DNA of 64,000 nt, from contig NW_020194512.1 of NCBI RefSeq assembly GCF_002865645.1, forward strand, positions 3,575,183 through 3,639,182. Direction: 5' to 3'. The notes under the pieces were generated by a model, which saw only the letters and a list, made by a program, of their open reading frames with translations, ran no database searches and was not told where the DNA came from. This stretch comes from Hyaloscypha bicolor E (Eukaryota; Ascomycota; Leotiomycetes; Helotiales; Hyaloscyphaceae). The position numbers and the translations under genes are program-made. Each line of letters begins with the position of its first letter. Positions within the stretch are counted from its first letter, which is position 1. Shown here one piece after another: positions 56,368-64,000 of the stretch.

Positions 56368-57567
56368 CTACAATAGCCAAGCAAGGGCTGCGGCTGCAGC
56401 GACCATTCCAAACAAGGCTCCCAGGCGCTTGCTCTGAGCGTCCGAGGTCTTCGACGTGGAGGCCGGGGTTGACGATGTTGGAGTTCCGCTGCCAGCAGTG
56501 GTCGATGCACCACCGAGGGCATAGATCTGGATACCCTTGGCCTTGACCGGCACAACCACGCTCCCAGTGCTTGGATCGACAGACACCGCATGCGCCGTAA
56601 CGTTGTCCGTCGCGATCTTCTGCAGCACGGTGCCGTTGGCCGCGATCACTGCAAGGATCGGGGTCGGCACTCCGTTCACGGTATTCAAGTACGCGGACGC
56701 GTAGTAATAGCCCGTCTTTGCCGAGTATGTGACTTGGTCGCTGCCGGTGATGCCGCTGATATTGGCGACGATGGACCCGGTGGTCACGTTCATGATGTAG
56801 CTGGCTGCGTAGCCAAAACTCGAGACTTGAGATCCAGAGCACCCGATGAAAACTTGATCCGACGGTCCAAACACAATCCCGGCTGGGGCACAGGAAGGAA
56901 TTGGAAGGGTCTTGGCGATGGAGAGGCTACCCTTGACGACGTTTATCAGCTGGATTGCACCGCCTGGAGCACCGGTCGTCTCGGGAACAGAGACGTAGAA
57001 CTGCGAGTCTCCCGGATTGAAAGCTGGCTGCTCGAGACCGCTTGCCCCGGGAAAACTGATGTTGCCAACGACTGAATGAGTAGCGGCATCGAGGATGTTG
57101 ACCATAGGTGGCGATTCGTTGGCGTTGGTCACGACGACAGTCTGGGTTGAGGGGTTGTAGGCAAATTCGTCGGCACGCTTTTTCGACCCCGTGGAGATGT
57201 TGGCAACAATGGTGTTGGTGAAGAGGTTGATAACTTTGACGGTGCCGTCGCCGTCCCCAACGTACATTTCATTGCGGTTGGCAAGGAGGACGATTCCGTC
57301 AGGACCGGAAATTGAGGATGAGAGTGTGCCGTTGACGAGACCGGTGACGAAGCCCCCGATGAAGCCAGTTTGCGTCTTGTTGGCTAAGGATATAACATGA
57401 ACACCTTTGTTGGTGCGGTCAGACAAGTAGTATGTCCCGTTGTAAATGGCGCTCTGATCGGTAGATGATGGTGTTCCCGGAGCCCATGGTACAGTTGCAA
57501 CTAGGCTATAGAGATCTGCATTGGCTCCAATAGCGAGGGCCAGGAGCGCGGTAGATTGAAGAAGCAT
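56368..57567 (-). CDS. Secreted, GPI-anchored beta-propeller (YVTN/SMP-30-like) protein (399 aa)
   Basis: Single exon. Signal peptide 'MLLQSTALLALAIGANA' is followed by a domain built of repeated strands typical of 6-7-bladed propellers: 'GVHVISLANKTQTGFIGG', 'GDGTVKVINLFTNTIVANI', 'STQTVVVTNANESPPMVNIL' and 'DPSTGSVVVPVKAKGIQIYA'. More than eight N-glycosylation sequons are visible. The C-terminus is Ser/Thr-rich ('STTAGSGTPTSSTPASTSK') and ends in a hydrophobic tail ('LFGMVAAAAALAWLL'), a GPI-anchor signal pattern. It should sit on the cell surface. Related fungal proteins are annotated as NHL/YVTN repeat or lactonase-like; no activity can be assigned. The frame is intact and the codon use unremarkable. 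Confidence 0.87.
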   Translation of the reverse strand: MLLQSTALLALAIGANADLYSLVATVPWAPGTPSSTDQSAIYNGTYYLSDRTNKGVHVISLANKTQTGFIGGFVTGLVNGTLSSSISGPDGIVLLANRNEMYVGDGDGTVKVINLFTNTIVANISTGSKKRADEFAYNPSTQTVVVTNANESPPMVNILDAATHSVVGNISFPGASGLEQPAFNPGDSQFYVSVPETTGAPGGAIQLINVVKGSLSIAKTLPIPSCAPAGIVFGPSDQVFIGCSGSQVSSFGYAASYIMNVTTGSIVANISGITGSDQVTYSAKTGYYYASAYLNTVNGVPTPILAVIAANGTVLQKIATDNVTAHAVSVDPSTGSVVVPVKAKGIQIYALGGASTTAGSGTPTSSTPASTSKTSDAQSKRLGALFGMVAAAAALAWLL

Positions 57568-59179
57568 GTTGAGGGGAGGAGATATTTGAGATACTCAACA
57601 AAAGAGTCCTTGGAGGGGATAAGATGTATTTGCCGTGTTTGACAAAAGATTCTTGGTGGGCAATACTCTCTTTATATCCGAATAATGGAACTGTAAAGCT
57701 CCATTCGTGATATCTCTTGGAAATGACAAGAGCGGGGACGATTGATTCTCTCTTGCCTCCGAGGTTTCTAGATCAAGCCAGGGGTTCATGGTGTGGTTTC
57801 ACTGACGCCCGAGAAATCCCGCGGGAAAGGTCCTGCGATGAATGAGATCAAAGCTAATATGTTTATCAGTTCTGGATGCAGAATGGCTCAAACTGTCAAG
57901 AACTCTCTGGATTCGCAGTGATACTCGTGTGTAGGACGGGAAGAAAACCCCTAGCTTGAAGTGTGTTTCTAGCACGGTCACCTCCACAAAACCTTGAATT
58001 CCGGTGGTCGCATTCGCTAGTATCCCTTGTTGCGGCGACTGTGGATCCAGAGAAGGCATGGGTTTATTTACCCAAGTCACCAAGCGTGTTTCCTGCACTT
58101 GCATTCTTCATTTTCTGCGAATCAGCACTCCGCTAAGTCATACTGCTGCTTTCTAGACGGAACAGACTACATGTTCTTGGTACCCCGCAACTTGAGACCT
58201 TCCGTGCCTGGAAGGATGCAGACTTCCTTGCACTTACACCATTTCCCACGTGGCAGATACCGGGATCCGCAAGCGCTTGGAAGCCAATGTGGAGCTCCAT
58301 GGGGCCGATAAACAAAGTTCCGTTTAGGCCTGGGGTAAGGCTGCAGTCATGCGGACCAGTCTACAACCATGTCTACACTAGATTCGCGCGTCAAATCCGG
58401 TGGCCTCGATGACATTCTCTTACGAAAAAGAGGAAGGAAGCTGCATAACTGTTTTCTAGCGCGCACTTTCCTTGCCATGGTCCCTTGGTTGTTGTTTTCG
58501 AAGCTTGATGTTGTATGTCAGAACTTTTAGCAATATCTCCAGGTATCGCCAAAACAACAGGGGTCGTCTTGGGGTGCCAACTGCATTTCTGACGGTGCTC
58601 AGGATTGCAGAATTATGGAGCGGCCGAAAAAATCAATCCATGCCACAAACTATGCATGGGTCCTTCTACAACAACAAAGCTAAAAATTCACGAAGGATGC
58701 CCAGTTCTAAGTGGGAAGGAAAGCCCCCAGGATCAACGAAAGGACTTTAGACGTCAAAATGGTGTTCATTTTGAGTTGGGTAAAATCTGAGATGATGCTC
58801 CCCTCTTATTGTGAATATAACGGAGGACAGGGCCTAACCGTGGTCACTGTACAACATTCATAGATTCTCACAGGCACATATGGAGTGCTTTCAAGGAAAA
58901 GAGAGCGCTCCTAGAGCCTAATTGCAACTTTGGGTTCATGGGACGCTTTTGAAATCTTCAAGGAATAGGGTCAACTTCATTTACGTGATATGCAATACCA
59001 TTTTGTGTCAGTATGGGTTTTAAGACTGTCAATTACATTTCCAAATAGTTAATGACAAACATGTGACAAATTACCACTCGATAAGCGGAATGTATATTCT
59101 GAGGGTTAGCATTAGCATATATATTATCATCAACAAATCTTGTGATATGTAGAGACTTACATGAACTAAATAATTACTT
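57568..59179. other. 1.6-kb intergenic region
   Basis: Promoter side of the beta-propeller gene, then ordinary sequence with no coding signal I can support. Confidence 0.4.
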
Positions 59180-60309
59180 TCAAACTTGCTCAACACACAC
59201 GACCTCTAAGCCTTCTGGATCCTTCGAGTTTCCAATCGTGTCGCGCCGGAGTTCAATACAATGAGTGACCGTGATCCCTTCTTCTGATATATTCCTAAAT
59301 CCTGCCATCTCCGAATGGCGGTTGTTGTGAAACGATGTGTTGTCAACTGTGGCTGGTTGGTGGCGAAGGGCGAAAAGTGTAGGCACATTTGCGACGAAAG
59401 CTGCAGCAAATTCCTCAACAGAACCCCAGGTATTACGGTTGACCTGGCTCGTTCCATTTCCGTATATTGGGAGACGAGCAATAGCAACGGCTATAAGTAG
59501 AAAGCCAATCGAAAAAAGTCCTACAAGTGAGAGACGCCTATGATGGACGTTGTGTGAGAGAGGCGCGATAAATAAGGCAATAGTAGGCTTACCTCTTGAG
59601 AGATATCTTCATTCTGATAAGCCATGGCATGGGGAGAATGATGAGTAGAATATCAGTCACGATGTTCAGAGTAACAAACACGATCAACTGAACGAGTGCC
59701 TGCTGGCATTTGCCTAGGATGGCAGTTAGATCATGTTCATATGTGTGAAGAAGAATATGTACCGGGAGGTGGCACTACTTGCCAATAAAGGTAGAAAGGA
59801 TGGCATTCCACGAATGTGACTGATTGTACCACAACATATGTTACAGCAAGAAAAGCCCAGTAGAAGTTCATGATATGATGGGGTTGTGGAAGGCCATCCA
59901 ACATCCGTCGATAGAGAAGTAGCACGACAGCCTTCTGTATCCAAATACTAAGGTAAATGGTTAACAAGACATGGGAAGTTGGTCCAAGAACGACTTACTA
60001 GGTATTGTAAGTGATCCTGTTAACAAGAGTCAATTTACTTCCAACCTCACGCTGGTAGATTTCTACTGCAGTAAACAATTTCGAAGCTCGATCTGCAGCC
60101 GTCAAATTGTTGTTTCCCCACAGAACAACGACCGTGGTGAATGCAGTACGAGAGGCGAGGCAAGCCAATGCTACCATGGTGAGGTAGTCACTCAGGTTGA
60201 ACCCCTGCCGTCTGACCTTGCGCATTGCGAGGCGAGCTAGCATGAGCAAAGCGCTGCAGAACCCGCACACAGCCACCATAATGATAGTCTTTCGCAAATC
60301 TTCTTCCAT
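59180..60309 (-). CDS. Rhodopsin-domain (PTH11/SAT4-like) integral membrane protein (324 aa)
   Basis: Four exons, 60309..59999, 59947..59763, 59713..59593 and 59537..59180 (introns 49-55 bp), encode seven predicted helices: 'TIIMVAVCGFCSALLMLARL', 'LSDYLTMVALACLASRTAF', 'YIWIQKAVVLLLYRRML', 'FYWAFLAVTYVVVQSVTFV', 'LVQLIVFVTLNIVTDILLII' with 'LPMPWLIRMKISLKRR', and 'LSLVGLFSIGFLLIAVAIA'. Loop features of the family are present: 'CHPFYLYW' and, across a splice, 'VPPPGKCQQA', then 'TDILLIILPMPWLI'. These proteins are widespread in filamentous fungi; some act as surface-sensing receptors, most are unknown. The tail ('DPEGLEVVCVEQV') is short. The gene is intact, unlike its relative at 51.4-52.7 kb. 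Confidence 0.85.
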
Positions 60310-62229
60310 TCTGAAACTGTTTTGTTTGTTGCAGACACGAAAGTTCTGTCAGCTTCGTGCTGCGTGGTGTGTGCTGCACGAGGGTCCAGAGGTCAGATTA
60401 AGTCGCAGGGTCGGGGCGGAAGCGAGAAAGGATAAGGAGCGTTGAGGTGAGGTGTCGGGTTAGGTTAGGGAAGAGCGGGACGTTTTGGCGTTGCGCTGTA
60501 TGTGTGTGGCGCTCTTGAGCGGGAGACGAACTATGGTGGTTGGTTGTCAGACGAAAAAAAAAGGGGGGGGGCCACCCATGTTTCTTACCCCGCCCCCAGA
60601 GCAGCCAAGTTTACTCCACGCTCCAGCCCGCCTTGTGCCTCCTGGGGTTCAGTCGAGGAGGAGCACATTGGTCGGCAACTTTCGGCTTTTGAACTTGCAT
60701 GAATCAGCCATGGCCTATTGGCATCTGCGCACGGCAGCTCCGTAATGTTATCGTGTGGCTGTTCAATGAGCTGACGAGGGGTCCAATCTGCTTGCATGTT
60801 TGAAGCCACATTCCCTCTCCACCATCAGCCTTCAACCCCCCCAAAGATAGTTTTCGTCGAGAGGTTAGACTCGTTCAAACCCATGTGTATGTGGTTCCTA
60901 CGCTAAGAGTCAGACTGACCTTCAAAGAGCGCGAAAACAGCCTATTGGACAAAAGACTTGGAACACCAGAACGCAGCAGGCGCTTCAAGTCCACACCGCT
61001 ACCTCCCCAACGCCCCATGTTGCCCCATGATACTCGCCAACTTGGCCTTAAAAAGCTTAAAAAGTGGCGCACCTATAATTTAGTACTGGAAGGCAATTCG
61101 GGACGCGGAGGTTGACACCTCCGTGACGGAAAGTTCTTTGTAGAAAGGTCAATTATCCCATGTGTGCCACACCACAGTAATTCTGCTGAATATCCCGCCG
61201 CCATGACAACGGCTAGTTCCTCCAAAGTGCAGAGGTGATTGGAGGTCTCCCACGTGGTGACAGGGAGCTCGAACCTGACTCGAAATGCGTCCTGCAGGAG
61301 AGATGCATGGAAGCCACAAGTGATGGGTCTAGAAGGCAGACGGAAGACAGTAGTATCATGCTCAGAAGTTCTGCAGGGGATCAAAGTTGCCCGGCAAAGA
61401 AGACGCAAGAAGGTCTTGCCGAAGACTCCTCGTAGAGGAGCGGAATACCACAGTATGCAGTCACCTTTGGAAGTTTCAACCGCGGGAGGGATCAGAACAG
61501 AAGGATGCATGGAATATGCATGATGCCATGTTGTTGCCACGTGGAAACCACCTGGATTATGCAGTTTCCCTTCCTCCCGCATCTACATGCCCTTGCCGAT
61601 GGCACCTTCCCACATGGCCCCACGATCCAGAAGACGTTTGGGTATCTACAAATCGGATCGATTAGTTGTCACATCTGTTGCATCGGCTTTCTACCCTTAA
61701 TTAATCAGCATCCCGCCCCGCATGAGACGGAGCCTACCAGACAAAGTTGTCAAATTAGACTAGCTTGAAAGGGAAGGTAACTCCAACTTGATTTTCCAGA
61801 AGGGCTCTGGATCTTTCTATGCAGGGCTTTTCACCTTATCGCGATTTTGGCTGTCTCAAAGTTTCAACATTCCGAAGATCCACAGCTCCCCTGTCGTCAA
61901 TTAGGAGAGTCTCCTAGCGCCCCTTCCGCGGCAATCCTCGAGCCAGACACCATGTTGTCTGTCAAGGAAGAAGATGGTGGGGAATGTCATCAAGTCGGGT
62001 CTACTCGGCCGGTAACGAATGCTGGTCTTTCACATGGATGGATGAGCAGTTTAGGATGGTTTGGCGACCAACGGAGTGCTTTGCCATCATTACGTCCTCC
62101 CACTATTCATCTTGATATAAGAATCACAAGATCCCCAACTATTTTATATCACTTGCAATCCTTTCATTCAGAGCATATCTACCCTTCATATCTTACACCC
62201 CAGCTATCTTACATCCCCTCTCTTTCAAA
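60310..62229. other. 1.9-kb intergenic region upstream of the MFS gene
   Basis: No supported gene. The 169-codon minus-strand ORF 61073..61582 lacks any domain. A G-run is at ~60550-60572. The last ~130 bp before 62230 are CT-rich and probably hold the promoter and 5' UTR of the sugar transporter. Confidence 0.4.
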
Positions 62230-64000
62230 ATGGCAGGGGGCGTAAAGAAACCTGTCAATGTCTTTAAACTCAAGAACCTTGATGACCCAGCGCAAGTTTT
62301 CAACTGGAGACTTTGGTTCGCTGTCTTTTCGTTCGGCCTCATGGGCGCTGCCCGCGGCGTCGATGAGGGTCTTATTAGTGGTGCTTTCGGCTCGAAGAAT
62401 TTCCAGAAAACCATCCACTACAGCACGTACAGCACTGTTGAACAAACAAACATTAAAGCCAATGTTTCCGCCATGGTCCAGATAGGCTCTGTCGGTGGGG
62501 CTCTCATGTGAGTTTCACCATTTTATACTCCTACTTCCCAGTGTGCTGGCAGAAGTCGGAGTAGACTGACGAGATAGTTAGTGCCTTTCTTGTATGTGAC
62601 CGTATCGGCCGTATCTGGGCAACCCGTCAACTTTGCATAATTTGGATTGTTGGCATTGCCATTTTTATGGGTGCCAATGGCAACCTGGGCGCCATCTACG
62701 CCGGACGCTTCATAGCTGGCTTAGGTGTTGGGCAAACAACAGTCGTTGGTCCCGTCTACCTGGCCGAGATCGCTCCTGCTTCTATTCGAGGACTTTGTAC
62801 CTGCATCTTTACCGGATTTGTTTACCTTGGCATTGTCCTTGCATACTTCGCCAACTATGGTTGCTCGGTGAATCTTGGAGAGCGTACTATTGCACGATGG
62901 GTAAGTTTTCCTTCACAACTTGTTGATTTTCGTGGGTCATTTAAGCTGATTGCCGTTTAGGAGGTACCTACCAGCTTGCACATTATGTTTGCGAGTCTCA
63001 TTCTCATTCTAACCTTCTTCCAATATGAGTCTCCTCGTTATCTCATTAAGAAGGGCCGTGGTGAACAAGCAACGAAAAACATGGCAATTATCCGGAACCT
63101 GCCACAAGACGATTCATATGTCGTCCGCGAAATCAATGCCATCCAAGTCCAGCTTCAAGAAGAGGAAGAAGCAACTATGGGCCAAGGCTGGATTGGAATT
63201 GTCAAGGAGATGTTCCTTATCCCGAGCAACTTTTACAGAATCTACCTTGGCCTTATGAGTCAGGTTCTTTCTCAGTGGTCCGGAGCCGGTTCAATCACGC
63301 TTTACGCCGTCAACTTGTTTGCCCTTCTTGGAATTACCGGCACAAACGAGGCTCTTCTAGCAACAGCCATCTTTGGTATTGTAAAGCTAGTCGCCGCTGT
63401 CGTCTGTGCGCTCTTTCTCGTCGATGTCATCGGCCGTAAGCGCTCACTTCTAATTGGCATCACCCTTCAAGCCATTTCCATGATCTACATTGCCGCCTTT
63501 CTCACCGCCGTTCCCAAACTCGGGACCGTGAAGAATTTTGTCCTGCCAAAATCCCAAAAAGGTGCAAGCACTGGTGCGATTGTCATGATCTACGTCTCGG
63601 GTGTTGGATGGGCTCTAGGCTGGAACTCCATGCAGTATCTCCTTACTGCTGAGCTATTCCCTCTCCGTATTCGCGCGGTATCTACCTCTATCGTCATGTG
63701 CTTCCACTTTGCGAACCAGTATGGAAACTCGCGCGCTGTGCCCAACATGCTGTTGCCGAAGGCTACTGGCGGCATCAACCCCTCTGGCACGTTTTGGTTC
63801 TTCACTGTCGTCACGATTGTTGGCGGGGTGTGGGTCTGGTTCACGATCCCCGAGACAGCCGGTCGTGACCTCGAGAGCATGGATCGCCTCTTCTCACTTC
63901 CCTGGTACAAGATCGGTATCTACGGAAACCGGGTTGCCGAGGAACAAGACGCGAGGCTCACAGAGAAGGAGGCTGCCATGGGACACGAGCATGGTATGGT
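62230..64000 (+). CDS. MFS sugar transporter, sugar porter family (3' end beyond the window)
   Basis: Exons 62230..62507, 62582..62900 and 62961..end (introns 74 and 60 bp) give at least 545 residues. Plasma-membrane sugar/H+ symporter. Motifs: 'FGLMGAARGVDEGLISG' in helix 1; 'LVCDRIGRIWATRQL' (D-R-x-G-R loop after the first splice); 'GPVYLAEIAPASIRGLC' (PxYxxEI..xxRG); 'FQYESPRYLIKKGRGEQA' (PESPRYL-type); 'VDVIGRKRSLLIG'; 'YLLTAELFPLRIRAVSTS'; 'IPETAGRDLESMDRLF' (PETKGxxLE). The G-V-D-E-G-L-I-S start resembles fungal transporters for plant-derived sugars or sugar acids; the substrate cannot be assigned. Only the last part of the cytoplasmic tail is missing. Intact frame. Confidence 0.92.

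Noticed and set aside
61073..61582. 169-codon minus-strand ORF upstream of the MFS transporter
   Set aside because: No domain or homologous motif, no signal or membrane pattern; its opposite strand carries equally long open frames.

Overview
The window looks like a chromosome segment of a filamentous ascomycete (Pezizomycotina). A leotiomycete/helotialean host is my best guess, from overall protein resemblance only. Support for a fungus: many short introns (45-103 bp) with GTRNGT donors and CTNAC-like branch sites, fungal-only families (HET, HeLo-like, DUF6594, Zn2Cys6, PTH11/SAT4-type rhodopsin-domain proteins, NADP-mannitol dehydrogenase), and AT-rich, stop-riddled islands of the kind RIP produces. 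Gene density is low. About half of the recognisable genes are broken, which points to an accessory, transposon-affected region. All exon structures were derived by hand from the sequence and are not transcript-supported.

Layout. 0-0.6 kb (-): 5' part of a nitrate transporter, with NirA- and GATA-type sites upstream. 2.2-2.5 kb: probable P450 remnant. 3.0-4.2 kb (+): alpha/beta hydrolase. 4.4-6.9 kb (-): a small membrane protein and a DUF6594 membrane protein. 9.6-10.5 kb (+): stand-alone retropepsin-like protein. 12.1-13.2 kb (+): aldehyde dehydrogenase pseudogene. 14.6-14.9 kb (-): fragment of a helical N-terminal domain. 15.1-17.2 kb (-): HeLo-like plus pseudokinase gene. 17.2-21.4 kb: gene-poor. 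21.5-22.4 kb (+): mannitol dehydrogenase. 22.7-23.1 kb (+): HET fragment cut at a dispersed repeat. 24.5-26.1 kb (+) and 27.2-29.1 kb (-): orphan membrane protein convergent with an intact HET gene. 30.5-31.2 kb (+): deleted flavin monooxygenase. 31.8-33.7 kb (-): dead NCS1 permease. 34.6-37.1 kb (-): Zn2Cys6 regulator lacking one zinc ligand. 37.6-39.2 kb: F-box-like relic.

39.2-42.8 kb is a conserved housekeeping island: TSR3 (18S rRNA aminocarboxypropyltransferase) and a GGA clathrin adaptor, divergent from a 255-bp shared promoter. It is followed by an SDR gene with an in-frame stop (43.0-44.0 kb), a 1,350-bp Tc1/mariner-type element with TIRs and TA target duplication (44.7-46.1 kb), an SDR pseudogene (46.5-47.1 kb), a complete maltose-type MFS transporter (47.2-49.1 kb, -), a broken rhodopsin-domain gene (51.4-52.7 kb, -), a 223-bp tandem repeat (54.2-54.6 kb), a secreted GPI-type beta-propeller (56.4-57.6 kb, -), an intact rhodopsin-domain protein (59.2-60.3 kb, -) and the 5' part of a second MFS sugar transporter (62.2 kb to end, +).

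Functional reading. No single biosynthetic cluster is visible. The most coherent theme is self/non-self recognition and programmed cell death between 14.6 and 29.1 kb: HeLo-like pseudokinase, N-terminal effector-like fragment, truncated HET, membrane protein and intact HET. A second theme is nutrient uptake (nitrate transporter, NCS1 relic, two sugar porters). The regulator at 34.6-37.1 kb and the neighbouring NCS1 permease may once have been a regulator-transporter pair that is now decaying.
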